Positions 35,309-44,633 of a stretch of DNA of 64,000 bases are shown here, piece after piece (positions within the stretch are counted from its first letter, which is position 1; every line of letters begins with the position of its first letter). The translations under genes and the position numbers were made by a program. The notes under the pieces were generated by a model. That model ran no database searches and was not told the origin of the DNA. It was given only the letters and a program-made list of their open reading frames with translations. The DNA is from Pararhizobium arenae (GTDB lineage Bacteria > Pseudomonadota > Alphaproteobacteria > Rhizobiales > Rhizobiaceae), in NCBI RefSeq assembly GCF_001931685.1, contig NZ_MOOY01000011.1, positions 1 to 64,000 on the forward strand. Direction: 5' to 3'.

Positions 35309-35443
35309 GCGAGGTGACCGTTCGTCGCGCCGGGGCTCTACCGTACCGAGCCATTCCAGGCGCACTCGTGCATCCGCAAAAGATGCCAGACCAAAGAAAA
35401 CTGAAAGCAGACAGACCTTAACCGATCAGACGAGGAATTTCCA

Positions 35444-35716
35444 ATGCGCAGATACTTGATTGACGTACCGACGAAGACCTCCTTTTGGGTCGGCGCAAAG
35501 TCCGAAAAGGATGCGATTGACGTTCTCTATCGGACAGCGGGCGAGATTGAGTTTCGGATGCACATTGGTGATGAAAACGTAGTGGAGCTGATTGACATGA
35601 GCTGCCGCGGCGACCACGAGCTCGTATCCTGCGACGGCGAGGATGATGATGACCTTAGCGAAAAGGATGAAAGTTTTCCTCCGACATCTTATCTGACTTG
35701 GCTTGCAAACCGATGA
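35444..35716 (+). CDS. Hypothetical acidic protein, 90 aa
   Basis: GGA eight bases before ATG (MRRYLIDVPTKTSFWVGAKS). The fold hint is beta-alpha-beta (TSFWVGAKSEKDAIDVLYRT) with a very acidic stretch GEDDDDLSEKDES. Unknown function. Confidence 0.5.
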   Translation: MRRYLIDVPTKTSFWVGAKSEKDAIDVLYRTAGEIEFRMHIGDENVVELIDMSCRGDHELVSCDGEDDDDLSEKDESFPPTSYLTWLANR

Positions 35717-35984
35717 TGAGCGTGCGCGGCGCGTTGCCAGTTCTCGCGAAGAGTCGCTTAGAGACAAGCCGTTCACCGCTCAGGGTAGATGGAACGCTCG
35801 CGGGGCGCGATCGTCACATACTCCAGCGCGGTGTCGGCGACTGCTTGTACGCACGAGCGATCGCCCATGCGACGAGGCGTCTTACGCTGCAAAGCGTCGA
35901 TATTCGGGTACCACGGTCACGGATGTCTTCGACGACTTTGAGATCGAAGACGTAGAAAGTAATCCTCCAGCCCCGGCCGTTTAG
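35703..35984 (+). CDS. Doubtful small protein overlapping the gene before
   Basis: An open frame beginning with TTG inside the end of the previous gene, Arg/Ser-rich, ending in an acidic tail VFDDFEIEDVESNP that looks protein-like. Could be the frame-shifted end of another gene. Weak support. Confidence 0.25.
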   Translation: MQTDDERARRVASSREESLRDKPFTAQGRWNARGARSSHTPARCRRLLVRTSDRPCDEASYAAKRRYSGTTVTDVFDDFEIEDVESNPPAPAV

Positions 35985-36369
35985 CCGGACGGTGCGCGTG
36001 CCGACGTTGGGCAGACGTCCATGCTCCAGCCAGCGATACCGCTCGGCCGGCTTGATCTTCAGGACATCCTCATTCTCACGAGGAATGACGGGCAGGGCGG
36101 CCGTTTTATCAATTGTCCGGACAATAATCGTTGCGGCGACCTTGAGCTCCGTTTTTCATTGTGAGGCATTGCCAGGGTGACGTCAGTGGTTTCAAGCTCG
36201 ACCGATTGCTTCTACGCAAATGGGAGGCAGGCGCGCATCTCCAGAAATATTTCTCTCGCACGCACAGCTGAACCCAAGGTTGCCGGGGCGGGTGGAGCCC
36301 ACGAGCCGATCATTTCGATCTCCAGGCTTTTCCGGTATTTGCACGTACGTAACCTCGATCCATCTGTGT
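35985..36369. other. Gap with one palindrome
   Basis: No supported gene. ATTGTCCGGACAAT (36112-36125) is a perfect 14-bp palindrome. A minus-strand frame from 36192 to 36752 continues past the end of the api92-like gene and may be its shifted remnant (TYVQIPEKPGDRND). Confidence 0.35.
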
Positions 36370-36771
36370 TCAACACTCACAATCTGCACCGACACCAAAG
36401 CGGTGAACTTCTCCAGCTTCAACGTCGGTCGACTCGATCTGAAGTGAGGGAAATTGCGACGCCAGCTTTTCAATGACAGGCAAAGGAGGGTAGACCGGTG
36501 TCTCAAAAGAGAACGCCAGCAAGCCATCGCAGCGTCCCTCCAGTGAAGTTCTGCTCGCATTCCACTTTGTGCCCCAGTGGGTTCGGGCCCAGGATTCAGC
36601 CTCAAAATTTGAAATACCTGGCGGCATGGGTAGTATGGATCCAAAGTCGAACCTGCGCGCATATGTCGACGTATTCTTGAAGCACTGATCTTCCATTTCA
36701 GACACCAGCTCGCCAGGGCCGCGGAAGAGTGGCTTTCGGCGTAATCCGACATGTGTACTCCAACATTTCAA
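36370..36771 (-). CDS. api92-like (DUF1281) protein, perhaps truncated
   Basis: A 133-residue product. Residues about 38-100 match the api92-like ferredoxin-fold family found on phages and ICEs: FDFGSILPMP, WARTHWGTKWN and AFSFETPVYPPLPVIEKL then ASQFPSL. The usual C-terminal strand region after the ETDVE-like segment is replaced by FGVGADCEC and a stop, so the end may be cut or frameshifted. Function unknown even in the family; it marks mobile-element DNA. Confidence 0.55.
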   Translation of the reverse strand: MKCWSTHVGLRRKPLFRGPGELVSEMEDQCFKNTSTYARRFDFGSILPMPPGISNFEAESWARTHWGTKWNASRTSLEGRCDGLLAFSFETPVYPPLPVIEKLASQFPSLQIESTDVEAGEVHRFGVGADCEC

Positions 36772-36989
36772 GAAATTGGTCTCAATGACAGGGTCACCTT
36801 AAAACAAGCCGCGTGCAACCGCTCTAATAGCAGAGCACCGAGACTAGACGTCTGCTTTGAAGAGAAGCGCTTAATGGAATGAGGATATAATCGCCAGGTT
36901 TATGCCTGGTCGTGCCGGCCTTGGAGACTTTGACGACTTTTCCGATTCCTGACGACGCGCCAAAAGCTGGACAACCCCGCTGGTACGAT

Positions 36990-38243
36990 TCACATTGACC
37001 ATAGAATTGACAATGGCGCTGCTTGCAGGCGCTCCGAGAAGGGCGTGACACGATGATGATCATGCAGGACAAGACCACGCACGAAGCGATCCCCGACAGC
37101 CGCCTGTAGCTGTCTTAGGCCGCGAAAATCATCCGCCTTGACAGTCGCGGACGCTTTCACCTCGATACCGATGATTCGGCCGCGCCGGTCTTCGATCACA
37201 ACATCAACCTCATCCAGATCCTTTGTTCTGTAGTGAGAAAACGACACACGTCTTTCTGACCAGGAAGCCAGCTTCATCAATTCGGAAACGACAAAGCTCT
37301 CCAGGAGAGCACCAAATCGGGTTTTATCGTCGGACAGCCGGGCCAGTTCATCCTCACGAATGGCAGCAAGAAGTCCCGTGTCGATGAAATGTAGCTTCGG
37401 CGTTTTGACGAGCCGGCTAAGCCGATTATTCGACCACGGCATCAGCGTTTTGATGAGGAAAAGCCGTTCTAGAATGGCGATGTATTTCCGAGCCGAAACT
37501 CCAGACAGTCCTAGCGCCGAACCGAAGCTGCTGTTGTTAACCAGCTGTCCCGCGTGTTCCGCAAGGATATTCAGGAGGCGCGGCAAACGATCAAGCTGAT
37601 CGATGTTGGCAATCTCGCGCACGTCGCGATCAAGTACCTGGCCGACATAGTCTTCCAGCCACGAAACTCGCCGGGCTGACGTGGTTCGCCTTAGGGCTTC
37701 AGGATAGCCGCCAGCGAGAACCATTCCCATCATGTCTCTGCCAAGAATGACGTCGCCATCAGCAACCGGCTCTTCTCCTGCAAACAGACGATCAAGCATC
37801 AGGCCAGGCTTGGAGCGGATTTCAGCCTGCGAAAAAGGAAGAAGCGGAATGACTGCCATCCGGCCCGCCAGAGAGTCAGCGATGGCCGGAATGGTCGCGA
37901 GATTGGCAGAGCCCGTGAGGAGAAACCGTCCGGGCTCCTGATTATCATCCACGCTTGCCTTGATTGCGAGCATCAGATCAGGAGCACGTTGTACCTCGTC
38001 TATAACCGCACGCTTGATCCCGCGGACGAACCCTGTGGGGTCGGCTTTTGCAGCGTTCAAGGTACCCGCGTCATCCAACGTGAAATAAGGTCGATCCTTA
38101 TCCGAAAACATGCGCGCAAGCGTCGTCTTGCCTGACTGCCGTGGCCCGGATATCAACACAACACGGGTATCAGCCAATGCGGCTTCGACCAGAATATGCG
38201 CCTTACGATCAACAAGCAGCTTTGAACTCGGGTAATACGTCAT
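36990..38243 (-). CDS. AAA ATPase with DUF4143 domain
   Basis: A 417-residue protein of the widespread AAA_14-DUF4143 family. Walker A LISGPRQSGKTTLARMF lies near residue 31, the sensor strand FLLTGSANLATIP follows the Walker B segment AVIDEVQRAPDLM, and the C-terminal DUF4143 domain includes RLFLIKTLMPWSNNRLSR and the nuclease-like end VDVVIEDRRGRIIGIEVKA. These proteins are often linked with mobile DNA and toxin-like systems; the biochemical role is unsettled. It stands alone, at the left edge of the IS-rich area. Confidence 0.88.
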   Translation of the reverse strand: MTYYPSSKLLVDRKAHILVEAALADTRVVLISGPRQSGKTTLARMFSDKDRPYFTLDDAGTLNAAKADPTGFVRGIKRAVIDEVQRAPDLMLAIKASVDDNQEPGRFLLTGSANLATIPAIADSLAGRMAVIPLLPFSQAEIRSKPGLMLDRLFAGEEPVADGDVILGRDMMGMVLAGGYPEALRRTTSARRVSWLEDYVGQVLDRDVREIANIDQLDRLPRLLNILAEHAGQLVNNSSFGSALGLSGVSARKYIAILERLFLIKTLMPWSNNRLSRLVKTPKLHFIDTGLLAAIREDELARLSDDKTRFGALLESFVVSELMKLASWSERRVSFSHYRTKDLDEVDVVIEDRRGRIIGIEVKASATVKADDFRGLRQLQAAVGDRFVRGLVLHDHHRVTPFSERLQAAPLSILWSM

Positions 38244-38792
38244 GCGGCCATTCTTAACTCACATGCCGTCCAATTTAAAGTGGCTTTCCGTCCAATGTTA
38301 ATTTTAATGGCGTCTACTCTTAAACCTCACATGCCTCAACTTTACCAGGTCGATACGGAAGCCGACATTACTAGCTGCAATGATTTTTTGGCATCCACAA
38401 ACTCTACGAATGTCTGAGCCGATGTCGCTGACCAGACGTCCAATAGACCAGTGGTGCATTTGCCCTAACTTTCTACTCCCAAACGATCCATAGCCAAATC
38501 TCATGAGATAACAATACGCCATACTGACCGACAAAGGCCAGCACGCGCTCCCAGACAAGCCGGCCACGCTCGAAGACCTTTAAATACAGCAGACTTTCTC
38601 ACCGCAGGCTGCTTGACGGAAAAATTTCTGCGGCTGATCCTTGTCATAGGCTAAGAGCCCTGAGATCGGCATCCGGCGAAGGAGCGCTAGTCTTTCAAAA
38701 AAAAACGAGAAGACCTTCGAATACAGCTCCGATCCGTGAACCGGTTGTGGATACGAAGAAGTCTTTTGTGCCGACAAACCAAGGAACGAATT
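38244..38792. other. AT-richer gap, no intact gene
   Basis: No open frame with support. Bases about 38513-38582 on the plus strand read YAILTDKGQHALPDKPATLE then a stop, resembling the end of a small transcription regulator, but its upstream part is gone. The right end carries the promoter region of the next gene. Confidence 0.35.
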
Positions 38793-39671
38793 GTGATCAC
38801 CGACTTGAAAATTTCACTCGACTGCGAACCCACCCGAACGACAATCGAAGCAAAGGGACCAACACTAAGCGTCGCGGTTAGTCAGGCATGCAGTGAACTC
38901 TCCCAAAGATATTCTCAGCTGAGCAAAGTCGTTATAGGCGTCCGGCGCATTGCAGATCAACACGAGGAAGACGAGACGGCCCCGTTCGCGACAATCGAAC
39001 CGCGCTGCAACCTTTCGGATTTTGAAAGCCCGTTCACTCTCAAAAACGGCTTGGATTTCATTCGTGATGCAGCGACACTCGATGACATTCTTGTGATGAT
39101 CGATGTTACAGACGTCTACCAGCGCGCAACAGCCCGCGTTCTCGGTATCAACTTTCCCGAAACTTTGGACGAGAGCTTTGAGGATGAAGAACGTGATCCA
39201 CAAAGGTGCCTAAAAGACTTTGTAGCCGCTGCCCATGGGATGATGCTTTGGGACAACAATATCCCACCGATCGATGTTCGCGGAGAGCTTGACCGCCTTT
39301 GGGGAAGTAACGACTGGACACAGATCCTCGCCCCAGAGCAAGTCCAAATTGCCGAAGTCAAAATCTACTCGATTTGCGTCGTCGGACAATACGCGAACGG
39401 CTGGATGATCCGTTTTGACTACACCGAAGGCGAACGGATTGGGCGGGAAGTGGAATTCGTATGGCGGGACCGGGCTGGCCGTTACCAAGTAATCCGCGAC
39501 GAAAGAAGCGCTCTGCGCACCTACGACACGGCGTTTCTCGGCGGTCAATTAGACCAGGTACACGACGCCCTGCAGCGTGCTTTGGACGCTGGGGAATATG
39601 TTGAGGAGTTCCGTGTCGCCTCACAGATCAGAAAGTCCCGCTCTGAAAAAGACAGTGCCACCATAGCTTGA
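38793..39671 (+). CDS. Hypothetical protein whose 3' end lies in IS30 sequence
   Basis: About 292 residues from a GTG seven bases after AAGGA (ITDLKISLDCEPT follows). Mixed alpha/beta, with SVAVSQACSELSQRYSQLS and VGQYANGWMIRFDYTEGERI; no family recognised. The last codons (ATIA and stop) fall in sequence that, on the other strand, encodes IS30 transposase residues, so the gene's natural C terminus was probably replaced when the element arrived. Less GC-rich than its neighbours, suggesting recent gain. Confidence 0.55.
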   Translation: MITDLKISLDCEPTRTTIEAKGPTLSVAVSQACSELSQRYSQLSKVVIGVRRIADQHEEDETAPFATIEPRCNLSDFESPFTLKNGLDFIRDAATLDDILVMIDVTDVYQRATARVLGINFPETLDESFEDEERDPQRCLKDFVAAAHGMMLWDNNIPPIDVRGELDRLWGSNDWTQILAPEQVQIAEVKIYSICVVGQYANGWMIRFDYTEGERIGREVEFVWRDRAGRYQVIRDERSALRTYDTAFLGGQLDQVHDALQRALDAGEYVEEFRVASQIRKSRSEKDSATIA

Positions 39672-40065
39672 TCGCTCGGCCGTCGGGCGAATACGCGAAC
39701 TTATAGATCGTTTCGTGAGTGACCGATATCGGATGCCGCTCCAAACGCATCCTTCCTGCGATCTGCTGCGGCGACTAACCTTGCTTGATCCGATCAATCA
39801 CCGACTGACGGACGCGCGAGAACCGCGCCAGCTTCCTCAGCTTGGCGCGTCGTTCGCAGGCCATGTCATGCGCCGTTACGCAGTAATAGCCGTTGAGATC
39901 CGGGATGACCTCGTCGATGAACATGATGCGCTCGATCTGCCGAAAAATCGTCGAGCGATGACGCCCAAGCTTTTCGGCGATAATGCCAACAGCCAGGCCC
40001 GCCATGCGCCAACGCGCGATCTTGCGCCGTTCATCCATGTCGATATTCGAGTAGGGACGTTTCAT
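39663..40065 (-). pseudogene. IS30-family transposase, 5' remnant with internal stop
   Basis: The frame opens MKRPYSNIDMDERRKIARWR, with the IS30 N-terminal helix-turn-helix (IAEKLGRHRSTIFRQIERI). An in-frame TAG at 39775-39777 stands where the family has Trp (RIKQG-stop-SPQQIAGRMRL), after which coding similarity goes on (SVTHETIYKFAYSPDGRAIK) until it breaks off near 39663. The catalytic DDE part is missing. Upstream it abuts the broken istB. Confidence 0.75.
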
Positions 40066-40067
40066 TG

Positions 40068-40666
40068 CAGCTTCCTTGCGAGTGACAACCGATTGGTATC
40101 ATTCGCAGGTCGCACTTCATCCTTGAACCCACCAACGGAAGATATCCGAGTTCATCAAGGATCAGCATATCGAGGCGAACCAGTGCTTCGGCGATCTGAC
40201 CGGCTTTGCCTTTGGCCTTCTCCTGCTCGAGAGCGTTGACCAGTTCGATGGTCGAGAAGAAGCGGACCTTTCGACGATGATGCTCGATTGCCTGGACGCC
40301 GAGAGCGGTCGCGATGTGTGTTTTTCCTGTTCCGGGCCCGCCGACGAGCACGATATTCTGCGCTCCGTCCATGAACTCGCATCGGTGCAGTTGGCGCACC
40401 GTCGCTTCGTTGATCTCGCTGGCGGCGAAGTCGTATCCCGAGATGTCTTTGTAGGCCGGGAAGCGCGCAGCCTTCATATGGTAAGCAATCGAGCGGACCT
40501 CGCGCTCAGCCATCTCGGCTTTCAGCAACTGGGACAGCACGGGCACTGCCGCATCGAACGCCGGCGCTCCTTGCTCGATCAGGTCCGTGACGGCTTGGGC
40601 CATGCCATACATCTTCAGGCTACGCAGCATGATGACGACGGCTGCGCTGGCGGGATCATGACGCAT
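40068..40666 (-). pseudogene. istB: istB, truncated helper ATPase
   Basis: Starts at 40666 (MRHDPASAAVVIMLRSLKM), overlapping istA by 11 bases as usual. It has Walker A LVGGPGTGKTHIATALG and Walker B LDMLILDELGYLP, then stops matching: after LPL the reading continues into the sequence upstream of the IS30 transposase to a stop at 40031. The last 70 or so residues of IstB (sensor 2 part) are lost, so the element is likely immobile alone. Confidence 0.8.
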
Positions 40667-42176
40667 GGCGACCTCCCGCGATCCGTACACGCAGACCATC
40701 GTAGCGCTCAACGTTGGCCTTGGGTTCACGCAGCAAGGTCAGCGCCTGTGGCGTCTCGATGTCAGGGTCGTCAGTCGTCTTGCCATCTATCAGGCGATGC
40801 AGCAGGTTCAGCACATGCGTCTTGGTCGCGACGCCTTGATCCAGAGCCAGTTCTACAGCTCTTACGACGATTTGTTCGTCGTGATGAAGAACGAGAGCGA
40901 GAATGTCGACCATCTCACGATCACCACCGGGGCGGCGAAGGATCTGGTCCTGCAATTTGCGTAAGGCGGGCGGCAATTCCAGGAAGGGTGCGCCATTGCG
41001 CAGGGCACCGGGCTTGCGTTGGATGACCGCAAGGTAATGCCGCCAGTCGTAAATCGTTCGCGGCGTTTTGTCGTGGCTGCGTTCAATGATCCGCGGATGC
41101 TCGCAGAGAATATTGCCCTCGGCCGCAACGACCAGCCGCTCGGGGTAAATCCGCAGGCTGACGGGTCGGTTCGCAAAAGATGCAGGCACGCTGTAGCGGT
41201 TCCGCTCGAAGGTGATCAGGCAGGTGGGGGAGACACGCTTGCTCTGCTCGACGAAGCCGTCAAACATAGTGGGGAGCGCCATCAATGCTACCCGCTCATC
41301 AGCCCAAACATCCGCGATCGTGCCGGGCAAGGTACCGTGAATTGTGTCGCACCAAAGGTCTTGGCAATGCTGTTCCAGCCAGACATTCAATGCCGCCAGA
41401 TCCGGAAAGGGCGGCATCTGTTGCCACAAACGTGGTCGGGCATCCTGAACGTTCTTCTCGACCTGCCCCTTCTCCCAGCCTGCGGCGGGATTGCAGAACT
41501 CGGGCGCAAAGACGTAGTGGTTCGTCATTGCCTGGAAGCGGACGTTAACTTGCCGTTCCTTGCCGCGACCAACACGATCGACCGCGGTCCTCATGTTGTC
41601 GTAAATGCCACGACCCGGCACGCCGCCGAACACCCGGAACCCGTGCCAATGAGCGTCGAAGAGCATCTCGTGCGTTTGCAGCAGGTAGGCTCGGACCAGA
41701 AAAGCTCGGCTGTGCGATAGCTTGATATGCGCGACCTGAAGCTTCGTACGCTCACCGCCGATCACAGCATAATCTTCACTCCAATCGAACTGGAATGCCT
41801 CACCAGCGCGGAAGGACAGAGGAACGAATATGCCGCGCCCTGCTGTCTGCTGCTCAACCCGCCACTCACGGGCGAAGGCGGCGACCCGACCATAGGAGCC
41901 AGCAAAGCCCAGAGCCACCAGATCGGCATGAAGTTGCTTCAGCGTTCGGCGCTGTTTGCGTGACCTTCCGGCCTCGGTTTTCAGCCAGCCAGAAAGTTTG
42001 TCGGCGAACGGATCAAGCTTGCTCGGTCGTTCCGGTACCGTGAACGTCGGCTCGATCGTACCCGCGTTCAAATACTTCGCGATCGTGTTGCGCGACAGTC
42101 CCGTGCGCCGGCTGATCTCGCGCACAGACAGCTTCTCACGCAGTGCCATCCGACGGATGATGTTTAAAAGTCCCAT
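40656..42176 (-). CDS. istA: IS21-family transposase IstA
   Basis: About 506 residues from MGLLNIIRRMALREKLS (42176). The N-terminal helix-turn-helix is VREISRRTGLSRNTIAKYL, and the integrase core gives the DDE triad: Asp in FQFDWSEDY, Asp in GIYDNMRTAVDR, Glu in GWEKGQVEKNV. The C-terminal region FERNRYSVPASFANRPVSL is typical. The frame is complete. It would cut and join IS21 ends but needs IstB, which is broken here. Confidence 0.92.
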   Translation of the reverse strand: MGLLNIIRRMALREKLSVREISRRTGLSRNTIAKYLNAGTIEPTFTVPERPSKLDPFADKLSGWLKTEAGRSRKQRRTLKQLHADLVALGFAGSYGRVAAFAREWRVEQQTAGRGIFVPLSFRAGEAFQFDWSEDYAVIGGERTKLQVAHIKLSHSRAFLVRAYLLQTHEMLFDAHWHGFRVFGGVPGRGIYDNMRTAVDRVGRGKERQVNVRFQAMTNHYVFAPEFCNPAAGWEKGQVEKNVQDARPRLWQQMPPFPDLAALNVWLEQHCQDLWCDTIHGTLPGTIADVWADERVALMALPTMFDGFVEQSKRVSPTCLITFERNRYSVPASFANRPVSLRIYPERLVVAAEGNILCEHPRIIERSHDKTPRTIYDWRHYLAVIQRKPGALRNGAPFLELPPALRKLQDQILRRPGGDREMVDILALVLHHDEQIVVRAVELALDQGVATKTHVLNLLHRLIDGKTTDDPDIETPQALTLLREPKANVERYDGLRVRIAGGRHAS

Positions 42177-42288
42177 GTGGATCACTCCGTTGCCCCCGTC
42201 GCTTTCCGCGTTGGGGGAAGGTTCACATGGCTCAATTCTCAATGGAAATTATGCGCCTAACCGGCTCAGTTCCGCGTGGAAACCAACA

Positions 42289-42767
42289 AAATGTATTCAG
42301 AAGCTCTCGTCCCATGATACCTCCTCGTATCTTGTGCATAAATATTCACTATTGAAATTGCATTTAAAGCTCAGACATCATACCTATCCGTGTCAAGCTG
42401 GATCTCGGCGCAATAAATTTGCACGGTCGATTCGCGTTGAATCGACTGGCTTACGCTAGTTGAACCGACCAGATGAATTTGGGAGCATGAAAATTATATG
42501 GCAATATATCAACATGTTATATCTGGAACGGAATGTATTTTCTTAAACTTCTCAGACGCCGACCCGGACTGGAGTGCTGATGTCAGCCGACGTAAAATTG
42601 ATGGCAGGCCATCAAGAATCCAGCGTCAAGATCTAGCGGTGTATATTTATTCATGCATGATTTGACCGTGAGCTAGCCGCTATCGCTGAAGAGCATCTGT
42701 ACGAACAGCCAGCCAAAGCGGAGGACGATCAAGATCAATAGTCGCCGATTTCATAATGGGAGAAGAT
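42289..42767. other. AT-rich gap before the sugar-type regulator
   Basis: No gene. It holds a hairpin, GTCGATTC (42426-42433) with GAATCGAC (42439-42446), and AT-rich tracts such as TATGGCAATATATCAACATG that probably include the promoter of the next gene. It marks the boundary between IS debris and the catabolic island. Confidence 0.4.
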
Positions 42768-43727
42768 ATGAGCCGCTTAAACGAACTCCGTCTGGTCGCT
42801 CGTGTCGCTCAGATGTATCATATCGAAAACCGTCGTCAGGGCGACATCGCGCAGCACCTTAACCTGTCTCAGGCGACGGTCTCCCGGATGCTGAAACGTG
42901 CCAGTGTCGAAGACATCGTGCGCACGACCGTGGTCCCACCGCTCGGCACCTTCCCCGAACTCGAAAGCAAGCTTAGGGAACGGTTTGGTCTGCCAGAGGC
43001 GATCGTCGTCGAGTGTTCGGAAGATCGTGATGCGGCGGTCATGTCCCGAATAGGCGAAGCCGCGGCACATTTTCTCGAAGTCACGCTGTCCGATGGCGAC
43101 GTTTTGGGTGTTTCGAGCTGGAGCCAGACTATTTACAAGATGGTGGAAAACATCCACCCGCAGAAAAGCGCGTCTGTCAGATACGTGGTTCAAACGCTCG
43201 GAGGCATGGGCGACCCGGCGGTTCAGACCCACGCGACTCAGTTGACCGCCAAACTGGCACGGCTCACGGGCGCGGAACCCAAACTGCTGCCTGTTCAGGG
43301 AGTTGCCTCTTCCAAAGAGGCGAAACTTGTTATGATCGACGACCCTTACGTACGGGAAACGATCGGCCTTTTTGACCGTATTACAACCGCAGTCGTGGGG
43401 ATCGGAGCGATTGAGCCTTCTGAACTCCTGGCGCGGTCGGGCAATTTCTTCTCGGCAAGCGAATTATCCCGACTGGCGGAGTCGGGCGCTGTCGGGGACA
43501 TATCGCTGCGGTTCTTCGACCTGCAGGGGACTCCGGTGAAAACTTCTCTTGATGAGCGGGTGATTGGGCTTTCCCTCGACGAACTGGCGAAGATCGATCG
43601 CGTCATCGCGCTCGCGGGCGGAAAACACAAGACCGCTGCGATCGCCGGTGCCTTACGTACGAAGACGATAGACGTTCTCGTCACCGACAAGTTCACGGCC
43701 GAGCGCCTTGTGACAGAGGATTTCTAG
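42768..43727 (+). CDS. SorC/DeoR-type transcriptional regulator
   Basis: About 319 residues. The N-terminal helix-turn-helix reads QGDIAQHLNLSQATVSRMLKR (residues about 24-44), and the C-terminal effector domain shows the sugar-binding phosphate-isomerase-like fold, with DGDVLGVSSWSQTIYKM, VVGIGAIEP and ALAGGKHKTAAIAGALR. Such regulators respond to phosphorylated sugars or other small metabolites. GGGAG precedes the ATG. The nearest targets could be the genes to its right, but those face the opposite way, so its regulon is unclear. Confidence 0.9.
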   Translation: MSRLNELRLVARVAQMYHIENRRQGDIAQHLNLSQATVSRMLKRASVEDIVRTTVVPPLGTFPELESKLRERFGLPEAIVVECSEDRDAAVMSRIGEAAAHFLEVTLSDGDVLGVSSWSQTIYKMVENIHPQKSASVRYVVQTLGGMGDPAVQTHATQLTAKLARLTGAEPKLLPVQGVASSKEAKLVMIDDPYVRETIGLFDRITTAVVGIGAIEPSELLARSGNFFSASELSRLAESGAVGDISLRFFDLQGTPVKTSLDERVIGLSLDELAKIDRVIALAGGKHKTAAIAGALRTKTIDVLVTDKFTAERLVTEDF

Positions 43728-44003
43728 AGCCAAAGCGCATTCCAGGCGACATGGACCCGCGTGAGTGATGTCCCCTGGTTGAGGCGGCGCGTTACAAAGT
43801 GGTCCCGCCCGCAGGCGCATGGTCAAGCCGTCACCCCGACTATAGACCTCGTGATCGAACAGCTCTTTACCGCGCCCTCACAAGAGAGAGCGACCACGTT
43901 CCTTCTAACGCTATCTCGCACTCGTGCAGGTGGCGACCCGTGGCCGTCTCGTGATGCCCGACCTGCATCGTTGCATCATACGAAGCCCGGCTACGGCCTC
44001 CAC

Positions 44004-44402
44004 TCACGGAAACTCGTCGTGGGACGGCTTCGAAGCGTCGTGTTGCAACCACGGCTTCGCATGCGAAACCCAAACGTTCGACTCGGCGACGACACCGGGA
44101 TCGGTATCGAAGGTTCCGGCGCGGACCACAACAGCGCCCGGCTGGGCTGGTCGCTCCGCGTAGACGTGGGTCCCGCATGTCTCGCAAAACCATCTGAGCT
44201 TACCCGGAGTGGATTCGTAGCTCCTGAGGCTATTCTCCCCCGAAGTAATCTTGAAATCCTCGCTTTTGACCCGCGCTGCCGTGTTGTGATCGGCGGCATG
44301 GGACTTTCTGCACGTCTGACAGAAGCAGTTCCACAGGGGGCCATCGATTTGAGCAGCCTCGTACTGAACTTTCTTGCACTGGCAAGATCCCAGAATCTTC
44401 AT
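44004..44402 (-). CDS. GFA-domain (glutathione-dependent formaldehyde-activating-like) protein
   Basis: A 132-residue zinc protein of the GFA/CENP-V family: GSCQCKKVQYEA, NCFCQTCRKSHAA and WFCETCGTHVYAE supply the Cys ligands. The start at 44402 (MKILGSCQCKK) follows AAAGG by eight bases. In some members the fold binds glutathione adducts, but most have no known reaction; formaldehyde handling would fit if the island strips N-methyl groups. It lies 231 bases after the substrate-binding protein gene on the same strand. Confidence 0.85.
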   Translation of the reverse strand: MKILGSCQCKKVQYEAAQIDGPLWNCFCQTCRKSHAADHNTAARVKSEDFKITSGENSLRSYESTPGKLRWFCETCGTHVYAERPAQPGAVVVRAGTFDTDPGVVAESNVWVSHAKPWLQHDASKPSHDEFP

Positions 44403-44633
44403 AATCATACCTTTCGCCGTTCTAAGGCAGGAGAATTGTATTGTTCTTCGACCGACCGCTTGCCCCTGCCGGGCGGCGTCAACGGCCATTCAATCAAACC
44501 GGTCGAGCGGTGATGCCGCGGCTGCCGGGAGTCAGCCTCCAGCGCACATGCATCGCGAGATGCCCGGACTTCCAAGAATATTCCCCTTCCGCGCCTGCCG
44601 GAATGGATAGTGCGGAAGGGAGATGCGTAGGTG

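Larger units (their letters stand above)
40068..42288 (-). mobile_element. IS21-family element, right part lost
   Basis: An istA-istB pair. The intact outer end is at 42288: read inward it starts TGTTGGTTTCCACGCGGAAC, and two related 20-bp sites (42263-42282 and 42229-42248, 34 bp apart, sharing TTTCCA and TGAGCC) are the multiple transposase sites typical of IS21 ends. The opposite end is missing because istB is interrupted near 40130 and joined to IS30-type sequence. No target duplication can be checked. Confidence 0.75.

Noticed and set aside
36824-37078. Minus-strand frame at the end of the DUF4143 gene
   Set aside because: It overlaps the DUF4143 gene end in another frame with no family or ribosome-binding site.
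40277-41026. Plus-strand frame of 249 codons within istA/istB
   Set aside because: Antisense to the transposase genes.
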